A stretch of DNA of 64,000 nucleotides from the NCBI GenBank assembly GCA_030737875.1, contig CM060910.1, positions 614,309,303 to 614,373,302 of the forward strand, given 5' to 3'. Source of the stretch: Allium sativum (lineage: Eukaryota > Streptophyta > Magnoliopsida > Asparagales > Amaryllidaceae). Both the position numbers and the translations under genes were made by a program. Shown piece by piece: positions 11,901 to 23,884 of this stretch (position 1 is its first letter; every line of letters starts with the position of its first letter). The notes beneath the pieces were generated by a model. The model saw only the letters and a list, made by a program, of their open reading frames with translations. It had not been told where the DNA came from and ran no database searches.

Positions 11901-14874
11901 ATATTTGTTAGAAAGCTCTTTTCGATACGAACCCATTGGTTCCGGTATTAGGAGAATCCGACGGTCGGATCTCCCGCAATGTCCATACGAAGTCAATGGT
12001 CGAAATTCGCGAACTGCCACAGCGTGGCACGTTCTATTCAAGCCATTATATATATATATATATATATATCTATGTATGTATTATATATTTCATCGATTTC
12101 CTTTTTAAAACGTATATTATAAATCGTTTTAAATTCATTTTCGAAACGATTTCAACTTCCTTTTAAATTCAAATCAAAATAAAAAAATTCCTTATAAATT
12201 CGTTATAAATTCATTTCAAATTGATTTCAATTCAAATCGATTTTTAATTCAATTTCAGTTCATTTTCAATTCAATTCAATTTCAATTCGAATTCATTTCT
12301 ATTCAATTTCAATTCGAATTTAATTCTATTCAATTTCAATTCGAATTAATTTCAAATTGATTTCCAGTCAATTTCAATTCGATTCGAATTCATTTTATTT
12401 TCAATTCAATACGAATTCTAATTCGTTTCAATTCAGTTTAATTCGAATTTCATTTCAAAATATTCAATTTTGAGAGCACATTTCAATATTCATTATAAAA
12501 ACGAATATAATCGATATAAATATCGTTCGCGTCAAAATAGCGCATATCTAATCAACACAGCTTTATATATTTCTATTTCAAATATTCTATTCAAATATTT
12601 CGTTTCAAATATTTCTTCTCAAATATTTTATTCAAATATTTCTCTTCAAATATTCTGTTTCAAAATTGGAATGAGGCCCAATCAATTACTATAGATTTTA
12701 TTTCTATGGATTTCCATACAACGCATGTATATATCAACAACGACAAATAATCAACCATCATCCAAAGTGCATTCTACACTGTATAAGCATCAGATATAAA
12801 TATTTAGCGCTCATAATAGTCTGTCAATCAATCGATCGACATACAACTAATTATTGGGATTAGTGTATGTCATATATCATCCCAATACCCGTGTGGGGTT
12901 TCAAACAATCAAACACAGATTTTATTTGTGCAGTTGGGCGATGCGTAAAATTTATCGTCCTAATCAATATCACTCAAATGTGTGTATATAAACAAATCGT
13001 CCGATTTGTTTATGTTTATTTCATTTTAAATACACATTAAAAATTCTATTTTCAGCTATAAAATATTTTTAACTATATAAATATTTTATTTCATTTCACA
13101 TCACACAGTCAACTACACATCAAAATCAAACAAACAAGCGTACAAGCCGTCCATGGTCTATGGACGATGGGTGTCAGGTGCTACTAAACACCGTCTGCAT
13201 CCTAGTATATATTTTAACTAGAAAATTAAATTAAAGGTTAGAAGTTCTCACCCATAAGCTAAACCAAACGCCATGACTCTTCATATGTAGAACATCTTCG
13301 TCGTGCTTCCAACGAGATCTATTACACGCGGTTCACATTAAAAATCACATTTTAATTCGCTTCACATATAAAATTCCCATTTTATCGAAGTAAAAATCAT
13401 ATTTTTACTTCACTAGTACACATAAAAATCAACGTTTCGATATACAACTAAAATTATATCTTTACTCGACTAAAAATCATAGATTTTTACAACGCTTCTT
13501 TCTATATAAAAATTATATTTTTATATTTCTATTTCTTATATAAAGATCGAATTTTTATTTCATTACTACATATATAAAAACCATATTTTTCTCTCGCCGT
13601 TCTCTATATAAAAAAAATCACATTTTTATTTATAAAGATCGTATTTTTATATCGCTCACACATATATAAAAATCACATTTTTGTGGCAATATCGTATATA
13701 TAAAAATCGATTTTTCATCGCTACTTCATATATATAAAAATCAAAAAAAAAAATATTCTCAAAGATCATACTTTTATATTTATAAAAATCTTACCTTTTA
13801 AATAAATAAAAATCGAACCTTTAACATCATAAAAATCAAATCTTTATAATGTATAAAAATTTAAACTTTTCCTAAAATAAAATTTCTAACTTTATTTAAA
13901 TAAGAATCAGATTTTTTATTTTGTATAAACAAAATCTGAAAACTTACCTTTTTCGTGTATCTGTGAAAGCCAAATCGCCTAAACCCAATACATCGCCACC
14001 TAGGGCTGACTGTCGCCTGCTGGAGATGGCGGCTGAGGGCTGAGCTTCAAGTTGGGCGTGGTTGTGGGTGCACGGGGTGATGGATTGGGTGTTTGGGTTT
14101 TGCGCGTTTCAGAAGGGAGGTCGGGTGTCTCGCGAGCAGCGGAGGAGGTAGGGTGGAGGGCGTCGCGCCGCATCGAGGTGGTGATAGGGTGGAGGCGGCA
14201 TTAGCGCAGGGGGTGGGCGACGGCTTGATGTGTGCCAGCGTCGATCGTTCCTGCCCCCCCCCTTTTTAATTCAGTTCTGATCGGGAAATGGAGGAAAGGC
14301 TTGGGGGTTTTAATGAAAATTTATATATATATATATATATTATATTATTTAATTTCCATTTGCCACGCTCACATATTGATTCGAAAAATTACGAATTTTG
14401 GAATCTAGCAATAACTTGACATCGCAGATCCAACAAAAGGGGTTTCGTCGAAAACCGAGGTCGTTCACAAAATTTCAATGGCCGAATTCCATAGCGACTA
14501 TTTAGAATTTTCAACTGGACATATCTTTTGATTCCCACTATGAAATTTTGATTCTTCGGATTCGTTTTGAAAGATATTCTCAATTAGATTCAAATATTTT
14601 TGGTTTCGCTAAAATCCAGTTTATTTTGAATCCTGTACATTCATTTGAACTTCGAAATCAAATTATCGAACTACTGCGCCATTTTCAATTCCTTTTATAT
14701 GTATAAATAAATATTTATATTCTAACGACGACGTATATAAATATATACGTTCGAATTCTATTCAAAATAAATTTCTCGTCGATATTATTTAAAATAATTC
14801 ATTTTAAATAATCAAATTCACTAAAATCGGCAAAATAAAAATTTTAATTTGGCTCAGATTTCCGGGTTATTACA
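8947..14874 (-). repeat. 5' LTR of element 2
   Basis: This is the partner of 2047-7925 with the same block order: conserved hairpin at 10222-10250, AATTCAATTT repeats 12120-12665, AT-rich array 13330-13960, GC-rich leader 13975-14265 and TATA-like TATATAAA on the minus strand at 14320-14327 followed upstream by a (TA)n run. The promoter lies close to the LTR start as the element reads, leaving roughly 5.3 kb of LTR downstream of it as potential transcribed leader. Confidence 0.88.
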
Positions 14875-15815
14875 GGTATCATGGTACCCTGAAACTAGGC
14901 AGGGTGGAGCACGATTACTGGGCTGATTGTAAGCGGTCAAAAGCAACGGCGGTGGGTGCAACAGTGTGGGTTCTAACGGAGTGCGGGCGTGCACGCACTT
15001 CGGAGCAAACAAACAGGGCACTGGGGCACCAGTAGTATAACCTACGCATGTTAGTGTTGTGTCAGGTCACCAACATGAGACTTGATACACCTCATGGTGG
15101 GACCAACATAGGTATCTACAATCTTTGGGGGTCGTATGACACATATGATTTTGCGAGTAAGGAGACGATCTTTAGAGAGGGGATCACTTCACCCCGATCA
15201 TAGGGTGCTAGTTGAGACAATGCATGTAGGTGCAGAGATTTAGTGTGGGGTGTGATAGTATATTCGATTTAAACTGCTTTATCTTAGTTTATGATACTTT
15301 CCTATTTCCAGTTTATACATATCATGCCCTTTTTCTTATTCTCGAACTGAAGAGTCACTAGACTTACCAGGCTTTATGTTTGACCCTATTTTCTTTCGTC
15401 TTCTTTACTTCCGTTCCCCCCCAGGTCCATAGGGAGGAAACAACCCAGCTTAGTCAGACTCTTTGCAAGCTTCAGGGTAGTAGATGTATGGTTTGGACTC
15501 TCTTTCCTTGGCTATGGCTGTTGGACACATTCTATGGGGATTTATGTAGTTTTAATTATGTTTTATGCTTCCTTATTTAATAACCAAGACAGAAATGATG
15601 ATGTAATGTTTTGGAAGTTATTATGTGACAGTTATGGAAATGTTTTGCATGAACACGTGTTTATGAAATAAAAAAAGGAGTCTGTTTGCTTTCCGCTGCT
15701 TATATGTATGTGTTTATATTTGTCTTATGTTTTATCTATGACTTTTACTTACAAACCTCCACCAAAGTTAAGGCATTCCCTTTGTGAGTGACCTTTATGG
15801 AGGTGGGGTGTTTCA
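14875..15815 (+). mobile_element. LTR A, distal part
   Basis: This resumes LTR A after the second GGTAT copy (14875-14879). It runs through GC-richer DNA (14880-15260) and a pyrimidine-rich block with CTTTATGTTTGACCC (15370-15430), and ends with GTGGGGTGTTTCA at 15815, a canonical LTR terminus. The block 15250-15815 is a diverged counterpart of the terminal block of element 1 that follows directly (15816-16486). The frame at 15380-15580 is not convincing as a gene. Confidence 0.7.
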
Positions 15816-16486
15816 CGAAACTACCATTATCATTATTAAGTTCTGTAGGCGGGATCAACCTTTAGGGTGACTAGTGGTGGTGCAGTATAGTATTTATCCT
15901 ATAGTGATTAGGCGCGCCTTTAACGTTATTTTTGTTCGTATTATTTCCTTTGTTTGCTTTGTCATACCCATTTGTTCACAGTCATCTCCTTATTTTCTAG
16001 CTTATGCCTTATCCTAGTTACTTAATGATTGTATTGTTAAAGTTATTGCACTCGCCAGACTTTATGTCTGACCCCCTTGTTTCCACCTCTTATCTTCCTT
16101 CCCCACCCCCCCAAGTGCTCAGGGTGGGACTAGTACTAGTGGAGCTTGATTTGGATAGCTTTATCTCTTTCTTTGGAAGTTGCTTGGATCACTGAAGTAA
16201 AAGTTCAGCCTATCTTATTTATGGCTATTTTATGCTGGGGTTACATCTTTCATTTTATGTACTCTGATTTAATCAAGATGGATATTATGTACTTGACTCT
16301 AGTCTTTGGTTTTTGATGATGTAATCAAACTTATCCGTTACCGCTGCAACGAATAAAGTTTTAAATTTTTAAGTACTGTTTATATCTGTCTTGTTGTTAA
16401 GTTTATGTTCTATACACACCTAAAACGCTCCATAGAAGGTTATGCATTCCCTTTCTGAGTGACATTAATGGACATGGGGTGTCACA
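15816..16486 (+). repeat. 5' LTR remnant of element 1
   Basis: This 671-bp segment matches 35285-35956 closely from CGAAACTACC to GGGGTGTCACA. Upstream of CGAAAC the similarity to the 3' LTR drops sharply. It includes AATAAAGTTTTAAATT (16350), a possible polyadenylation signal, and CTCAGGGTGGGACTAGTACT. The break at 15815 coincides with the end of LTR A, so LTR A probably inserted here. Confidence 0.75.
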
Positions 16487-16488
16487 CA

Positions 16489-16500
16489 TGGTATCAGAGC
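16489..16500 (+). promoter_or_regulatory. Primer binding site of element 1
   Basis: TGGTATCAGAGC begins two bases after the LTR end TGTCACA. It is complementary to the initiator tRNA-Met 3' end. Confidence 0.9.
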
Positions 16501-16693
16501 TGAAGGTTACCAGAACAGATATGAATTTTGAAAAACTATTTCTCAAAAGCATTTTTATAAAGAAATACTTTCAAAAGTACGTTTTAAGGAAAGTATTTTC
16601 AAGAGAAAATTTTATTTTGAAAACATAACCCCCAAGAGCTATATATCTTTCTTTCGAATTCTTCGTTTGAACCTCTTCATTTTTCTTTTCAGT

Positions 16694-17640
16694 ATGTCTG
16701 GAATTCCAGAGATACCCGAGAGGATACCGATACCAGGATGGTTTAGAAGGTATCTGGAAGCTAGGGCCAATGTCACAGGCCCTGCAAATGCTCATCCTCC
16801 TCCTCTTCCCCCTCCTCCTCCTCCCCGTGTTGACACTTTCGCAAAGATATGCAAGGACTTTTGGGCAATGGGCGGGAAACCTTTTCATGGGTCGGAGACG
16901 TTTGTTGAAGCTCGAAATTGGCTAAAGGAGGCGGAAGAATTGTTTGGAATCTTTGAGGTAGAAGATGGAAGAAAAGTCTAATTAGCTTCCTGGTTAATGA
17001 AGGATGAGGCCTCGTTTTGGTGGGAGGTCACCAATGGAGAGCGTCCAGTTGATACATGGTCGAATTTCAGGCGTAGGTTTGAGGCAAAGTTTCTCTCACG
17101 GGCTGAAGAAAATTTATATATGGAAAGATTTTTGGTGTTGAAGCAAGGGAATCTATCAGTGAAAGAATACGTTAACAAGTTCAATCAGTTGGCGAGATTT
17201 GGCTTGGACTTGGTGAATACACCCGAAAAGAAGGCTCTGAGATTTGTTAAGGGTTTGAACAAGCCGCTACATGGATTAGCTATGACCCACATCCCTATGG
17301 AGGGCACCTTTGAGAGACTAGTTGACATGGCGCTTATGCATGAAGAGGAGAAAGGCGCTTATGCTAATAAGGCACCTGAGAAGAAAGGAGATCAAAAGAA
17401 ACCACAACAACAAAACAAGAAAGGCGGGAAAACAATAATGGCAAAGGAAAGAAGAAGTGCTTTAATTGTGGAACACCAGGCCATCTGAGTAATGACTGTA
17501 GGAAAAAGAAGAAGACTGGCTGTTTCCACTGTGGAGAGGCAGATCATCTAGTTGAGGATTGCCCAAGGAAACAGGGGCAAGGGAAAAGAACTTCTGGAGG
17601 GCAGCTTCAGGCTCTCATGGCACCAGGGCAGGCAAGGGAG
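16694..17640 (+). pseudogene. gag: gag pseudogene of element 1
   Basis: This encodes the capsid/nucleocapsid polyprotein. The start ATG at 16694 opens MSGIPEIPERIPIPGW; an in-frame ATG at 16667 is also possible. A proline run is followed by the plant Retrotrans_gag domain (FWAMGGKPFHG to roughly HEEEKGAY). A TAA at 16979 interrupts this frame. Near 17455 the reading moves to another frame, which carries two CCHC zinc knuckles, CFNCGTPGHLSNDC and CFHCGEADHLVEDC (17458-17560), before a TAG at 17641. The stop and the frameshift make it non-functional. Confidence 0.85.
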
Positions 17641-17643
17641 TAG

Positions 17644-19582
17644 GTCCAGACTCTCGTGGTCCCACCGCTGCAAGAACGAGGTAGAAACATTTCCATTGAA
17701 AGTTTAGTTTTTCTGTTTGATCATCCTGTTCATACTTTGTTTGACTCCAGCGCTTCACACTCGTTTGTGTCTGCTTCATTAGTTGAAACACTTCACCCAA
17801 ATACTAATCTAGTTTCTTGATCCCATAGTGATCTAAAATCCTATTGGTGGCTCATCTCATCTTTTTATGATTTGTCGGGATTTGAGAATGTCTATCTTGG
17901 GCGTTGGGTTTGAATGCAACGCCTTTGTTCTTGGCTTCATGGGCTACGGCTTGATTTTAGGTATGGATCGGCAAACTAGACATGGGGCCATCCTAGACTG
18001 TGAAAGAAGGGTAGTTAGATTGTTGACTCATTGTGGAAAGACCCTTGATATTTCTTGTGACCCTAGAGATCCGGTAATGCTTAGCTTCCTAGAATCCCTA
18101 GATGCATCCAATGATGATTTGAAATCTGTTCGTGTGTTCCGTGAATATAGTGACGTCTTCGATGAAGTTCGAGGTTTGCCCCGGAGGCATGAGATAGACT
18201 TTCGAATATACTTAGTAGATAATGCAAAGCCAGTTGCATTACCAGTGCGCCACATGGCTCCGAGAGAGAGAAGAGAACTTAGCAAGCAAGTGAAAGAACT
18301 GCTTGAGAAGGGGTTCATAAGGAAAAGTATTTCGGAGTAGGGTGCTCCAGTCGTTTTTTCTACAAAAGATGATGGTTCACTTAGATTGTGCATGGACTAT
18401 AGAGAGCTGAATAAGCTAACAAAGAAGAACAGACACCCGTTACCGAGAATAGACGACTTATTTGATCAGTTGGTGGGTGCTTTGGTTTTCTCGCAACTGC
18501 ATTTGGCAACAGGGTTTCATCAGCTAAGGGTGGCTAAAGATAGCATCGATAAGACTGCCTTTAGAACTGCTGATGGTTTCTTCGAGTGGCTCGTCATGCC
18601 TTTAGGTCTGACGAATGCACCCGCATACTTTGTTGACTTAATGAGTACGATGTTTAGGGAGTTTCTGAACAAGTTTGTGGTAATCTTTGTAGACGATATT
18701 CTGGTTTTCTCTAAAAATGAAGAAGACCATGCCCTACATCTTAGGAAAGTCTTAGAGACCCTACGAGCACATCAGCTAAAAGCTAAGTTCTCCAAGTGCC
18801 ATTTTTGGAGAAGAGAAGTGAGGTTCTTAGGACATGTGGTCTCTAAGGAAGGGATAGCTGTGGATCTCGCCAAGGTAGTGGCAATCCAAGAATGGAAAAT
18901 GCCTAAGAACACAACCGAAGTAAGAAGCTTTTTAGGGCTGGATGGCTATTATAGGAAGTTCATTAATGACTTCGCGAAGATATCAGCCCCTCTCACTCGA
19001 TTATCGAAGAAGAATTTGACTTTTACTTGGGACGTTGACTGTGACGATGCTTTCCAATGTCTAAAGAGGGCTTTGACAATAGCTCCAGTTTTAGTTTTAC
19101 CAAACGGGAGTAAGACATTTATTGTATATACCGATGCTTGCGGGACAGGGCTTGGCACAGTTTTAATGCAAGAGGGAAGGGTGATATGCTATGGTGGAAG
19201 ACAGTTGAAAGCCCACGAGAAAAATTTCCCTACCCACGATTTGGAGTTGGCAGCCATAGTTTTTGCGCTTAAGTCATGGCGTCATTATTTGCTTGGCGAA
19301 AGGTTTGAGTTGTATACATAATATAAGTCGCTAAAGTACTTATTCTCTCAGAAGGACCTAAACTTGAGGCAACAGAGATGGATGGAGTTTTTGGCATCCT
19401 ATGATTTTGAGATCGCATATACCCCTGGCAAGGGTAATGTTATAGATGACGCCTTAAGTAGAAAGAAATTAACTTTAAGTCTTTTGTTTGTAGAGCGGCA
19501 GAGTTTGGAGTATATATCTTCCTTTGACTTCAGACCCTCTGTCAATTATGTACCTGGATTATTGGCATCATTAAAGGTGTAA
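17644..19582 (+). pseudogene. pol: Protease, reverse transcriptase and RNase H pseudogene of element 1
   Basis: The protease N-part is in frame 1, with the active-site-like FDSSASHSF around 17745-17775. The C-part, GYGLILGMD, is in frame 2 from 17867. The reverse transcriptase follows in frame 2: [31 protein letters not shown], the catalytic [12 protein letters not shown] (about 18690), then the LGHVVSKEG block. RNase H starts near FIVYTDACG (19120) and runs past [13 protein letters not shown] and DDALSRKK motifs. In-frame stops sit at 18338 and 19319, and the protease is split by a stop at 17818 and a frame change. The domain order is normal for a gypsy element. Confidence 0.87.
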
Positions 19583-21039
19583 CCTACACTTTTGGGTTGA
19601 GTTGGAGAGGCACAGCGGAACGACCCACAGTTGGTTGAAATTGTAGGTAAGCTTATAGGAGGGTAGTCCCCGAGAATCTTGATAGATATACTATAGATGA
19701 AAGAGGTTGGCTACGTAAAGATGGAAGACTTTGCGTACCACAAGACGAAAGTTTAAAGAAGGCAATTCTTGAAGACTCACATCGCTCTAAGATGACCATA
19801 CATCCCGGTGGTGATAAGATGTATAGGGATATGAAGCGAGTTTTCTTTTGGGCCAGAATGAAGAAGGACGTGGCTGAATTCGTTGCTAGATGCTTAGTGT
19901 GCCAGCAAGTCAAAGCGGAGCAAAAGAAGCCCGCATGTTTTCTCCATCCCTTAGAGATTCCGCTTTGGAAATGGGAAAGCTTTTTCATGGATTTTGCAGA
20001 TGGTTACCAAGATCGAGGAAGGGTAATACGGGGACTAGGGTAATTGTAGACCGACTTACTAAAAGTTGCCATTTTGTTCCCGTCAAAAGTAGAAGGACCG
20101 TCACATGGTTAGCGTATGTTTACCTTCGAGAGATAGTCTGTTTACATGGCATACCCTCCAGCATTGTGAGCGATAGAGATCCTATTTTCACAAGTGAATT
20201 TTGGAAGAGCTTACAAGAGGCGGTTGGAATGCAACTATGCTTAAGTACCGCTTATCATACTCAGATGGACGGTCAGACCGAGAGGGTGAATCAGATTCTA
20301 GAAAACCTTCTGAGGCTATGCATTCTAGACTTTGGAGGAACATGGGAAGAACAACTTCCACTAGTAGAATTCGCCTATAATAATAGTTTTCAGACTAGCA
20401 TTGGCATGACACTTCTGAGGCTCTCTATGGGCAATCGTATCGATCACCTACATGTTATGGGAATCCACTGATAAGGTTTTGCTTGGACCCGACATGATTA
20501 GGGAGACTTCGGAGAAGATAGAGCTGATTTGACGGGGAATGAAAACAGCACAGGACCGGCAGAAGTCATATGCTGATAAGAGACGAACAGATCTTGAGTT
20601 CAATGTTGGGGACATGGTTTTTATTAAGGTGTCACCGTTGATAAACGTAGTCCACTTTGGATTGGTAGGGAAGTTGGCACCAAGGTTCGTAGGACCCTTT
20701 CCAATTACAGAGATGATTGGGCAGATGGCATACAGAGTAAAGTTACCAGAGAAGCTCAGCGGAGTTCATGACGTGTTTCACGTTTCACATTTGCGTAAGT
20801 GTTTACACGATACGGCGGAAGTGGTAGAGCCGAGCATGCTCGAAGAAGTGGAAGTAGAGCGCAATGCCACGATCAGACGAGCTCCTACATGCATTCTCGG
20901 ATCGGAGGTCAAAAAGCTTCGCAACAAAGGGGTCAAGTTAGTCAAAGTGCAATGGGGAGATGATCAAAGAGATGCGACTTGGGAGACGGAAGATAAGATG
21001 CGTACGATTTACCCTTTCCTTTTTGAGGGTATGTTTTAA
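19583..21039 (+). pseudogene. Integrase and chromodomain pseudogene of element 1
   Basis: The H2C2 zinc-binding part (HPGGDKMYRDM, CLVCQQVKAE; 19800-19925) and the first core aspartate region are in frame 1 to 20043. The catalytic core continues in frame 3 (VDRLTKS, SDRDPIF, QTERVNQ; 20046-20471). Frame 1 resumes at 20539 with the C-terminal domain (GPFPITEM, VFHVSHLRK) and ends in a chromodomain-like VKVQWGDDQRDATWE stretch before the stop at 21037. The 5' part before 19660 is degraded. The chromodomain places the element among chromoviruses, which often insert in heterochromatin. Confidence 0.87.
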
Positions 21040-21642
21040 TTTCTCCTTTTTCTACTGCTTTGTTGATACTTGTCCTATCTTTTAGTATTATCTTTGCGAT
21101 GACATCTTCGATCTTTAGTTAGGAAGAACCCTATGGTTGAAACATGTGTTTGAGACATGTTATGTCTGATGGATGCAAATGGATGCAAGTGGTTGCTAGT
21201 GGTTGCTCCTGGATGCATATACACACACCTTAGGCACTGGATCGGCTCAATCACCTTCATGTTGCATATAAATGTGTGTGCATATTTAAATTAATGGATG
21301 TATAATGGATGTATATCATATGGATGCTGCATTTTGATGAATGGTTGTGCACACATGTAGAAATAGTATGTATCGATAGGATTCTTTCGCATACTTAATG
21401 GACACATGGCACTATCATGATTTGCATTAAGGGGGTCAACTGAATTAGTAGACCGTCTGATTTTGCATTAGATAAGGAACATATACACACACTTCTTGCA
21501 TATGTTCATACAGCATTAGAAATTTTGTAAGGACAATGGATGTCTGTGTTTGATGGTTGAGTAGATGAATGATTGTATTTTAGGATATGCATTCTCCATA
21601 ACTTGTAGATTTCGGGGGCAAAATCCTTTAAGGAGAGGAGAA
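21040..21642 (+). other. 3' untranslated region and polypurine tract of element 1
   Basis: The 600 bp between the integrase stop and the 3' LTR are non-coding, with TGGATGC-rich short repeats at 21160-21330. There is no envelope-like frame. AGGAGAGGAGAA (21631-21642) touches the LTR start TGTAACACTCC and is the plus-strand primer. Confidence 0.75.
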
Positions 21643-21972
21643 TGTAACACTCCATGTTTTCTGTTAACATAAACTAACAAATTAAAGAATACTTAATTTT
21701 AAATGTGAGAATCAAGGGAAATGGTTTACGCCATTGTGTTCGTCTCGGAATTCTGGTTGAGATAGAGTCCGAGTTTACGTAAATTGGACTTCGTATGAAG
21801 GAGTTATGGCCATCGGAAGTTTCCAGAAAATTTAATAAATTCAAATAGCTCAAAATAAATTCAAATTTCAACTCAGAAGCCAGAAGCGGGCAGGGCGGGA
21901 AAATTCCCGCCTAAGACCTAGGTCGACCAGGGGGTCGACCCTAGTGTCGACCTCCCCCTTACAGGTCGACCT
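21643..21972 (+). repeat. 3' LTR of element 1, first 330 bp
   Basis: It begins TGTAACACTCCATG and runs to GTCGACCT, where element 3 interrupts it. GACCT (21968-21972) is the left target duplication of element 3, repeated at 33105-33109. The stretch from 21898 matches the very start of the window. Confidence 0.85.
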
Positions 21973-22849
21973 TGTAACAAAGTGGAATTTGGGGCCAATT
22001 TAAAATTTTAAGAGATTTTGAATATTTGAAATAAATTATTTCAAATAATAGCGACTAGAAATTTATTTTAATCGAAGTTGATTCGAATATATTCAATTTA
22101 ATTATAAAAGGAATTGGAAATAGCACGGTAGTTTGGAAAGTCAAATCTGAACTTCAACTGACTGTACAGGATGCAGAATAAATCGGATTTTGGTGAAACC
22201 AAAAATATTAGGATTTATTTAAAAATATCTTTCTAACGAATCCGAAAAATCGAAATTTCATAGCGGGAAACAAAAGTTATGGCCAGTTGAAATTTCAGAA
22301 TAGTCGCTGTAGAATTTCTTTATATTTTCAATATTCAAAATAGCCATTTTTTAAACGACCTCTGTTTTCGACGAAACCACTTTTGTTGGAACTGGAATGT
22401 CAAATTATTGCTAAGTTTAATTTTCCAGAATTTTTAAAGTTAATATGTGAGCGTGGTAAAGGAGAACGTGTTTTGTCAGTTTTAGTCAAATTTAATCGAT
22501 TGGAAAATAGCCATTTTTCTAACGGTCTCAGAATTCGATGAAATTAGTCTTGTTAGAACCGTATCATCAAAACAAAGCCAGAAATATTTTTTCTGGATTT
22601 TTCTGAGGTCGTATGTGGCCATGGTAAAATTAAAAAGTACGTTCGTATTTAATATTAAAGATTTATTTTAAAAATAAAAGAAACATGTTGTAAACTTCAG
22701 AATTGGGCTGCGGTACTAGCGCCATTGCGTTCAGAAGGCGTCAAAACATATTGTTCGATAGTCGTTGGGCTCCGTTTGGAGGGATGGAAAAACCCTAATT
22801 TTGGATTTAATTAAATAAATTAAAAATAGAAAATACCCTAAAATACACG

Positions 22850-22857
22850 TATAAATA
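22850..22857 (+). promoter_or_regulatory. TATA box, element 3 5' LTR
   Basis: TATAAATA lies in CACGTATAAATACGCACG, about 35 bp before CTCCATCTTCTTC, a pyrimidine-rich likely start region. The matching box in the 3' LTR is 28619-28626. The equivalent in element 5 is 41289-41296 and 48174-48181, and in element 4 38574-38581. Its location puts about 4.4 kb of LTR downstream of the promoter. Confidence 0.6.
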
Positions 22858-23884
22858 CGCACGTTACAGTACTCCATCTTCTTCTTTCTCATTTCACGCC
22901 GCCGAACCCATAGGCCTTCAAAACTTCAAGCTTCGATTCCTCCTTCGTTTCTCAACGAAATCCTTCGTCGTAGTACAACTTTTCGAAGAGATTTTCGTGC
23001 TCTTCGATCCTACACCAAAGTTGGATCCTCTTGTACCCTGTAGCCTCCGCCCCACCCGCCTAAACCCTCCGTCGTCGCACCCCCCAGCCCCTCCACGTGC
23101 TGCCGCAACCCCCATCTTCCCGGCGTTCATTCCCCTCTCCGAGCTCTCCAATCTCCAACAAACCTCACCTAAAACCATTAATCCAATCTCGAGTTATTCT
23201 AATTCTAAGTTTTGAACAAAACTGAAAAAGAAAGGTTTGAACATTTCAGATTTTGTGACGCTTTTATCTGTTACAGTAGCAGTTGTGAAAAGTATTTATT
23301 TGTATATTAAAAATTGATAATTAATTCATACGATCTCCGTATCCAAAGATTTCAGATCCGTGCGAATTGTGACAGCAAATACTTCAACTTAGAACTGATT
23401 GGAACAAATTTCTGGGCCTTTTTGAATTCTAGATCTGACTGAAAAGCAAGGCGAGATTCTATTTTAAATAATTAAATCTAATTAATTATTATTCCACGGT
23501 TATTTAAATCAGTTGAATTGTATATATATTAGATCTCCGACGTGATAAGATTATTGATGTTGTTTTGTTTGATTTGGCATGTTTTGGTTTAGATCTATGG
23601 TTGTGTATATGGATTTGTATGGATCTAATAATTATCATCATGTCGTATAAAAAATGGATTAACTGAATTTGTAATCCAATTAAAAATACCATCTTGCCTG
23701 AGAATTGGATGAGATTAGAATTTTAAATCCATTCAAAATATCATATGTGTTGTGATTCTTTTATTGACATGGTGTCGTCAAAATTATCGTTTGGGTATAG
23801 TTGTTGAATTAAAAAAAAAAAATTGTCCCTTCCAAACAGATTATTAGATTCTCATGCTTATTATATGATATTTAATTGTAAGTC

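Larger units (their letters stand above)
2047..14874 (-). mobile_element. Element 2: non-autonomous large-LTR gypsy-type element
   Basis: This is a complete minus-strand element of 12.8 kb. It has a 5' LTR at 8947-14874 (5928 bp), an internal region at 7926-8946 (1021 bp) and a 3' LTR at 2047-7925 (5879 bp). On its own strand the LTR starts TGTAATAACCCGG and ends GGGTCGTTTCA. It is flanked by GGTAT on both sides, has a tRNA-Met primer site next to the 5' LTR and a purine tract next to the 3' LTR, and has no gag or pol. About 92% of its length is LTR. The two LTRs are near-identical by eye over most of their length, with small indels in simple repeats. LTR blocks and leader hairpins match elements 3, 4 and 5, which suggests it is copied by proteins from a relative. 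Confidence 0.92.

Noticed and set aside
21040..21642. Possible envelope-like gene after integrase of element 1
   Set aside because: Only about 600 bp, no long frame, no signal peptide or membrane segment; ordinary 3' untranslated region.
22997..23215. Leader frame repeated at 28766-28996, and similar ones at 41351-41740 and 48413-48625
   Set aside because: Low-complexity Pro/Ser/Arg from GC-rich leader DNA. Presence in both LTRs only reflects LTR duplication. Start positions differ between LTR families.
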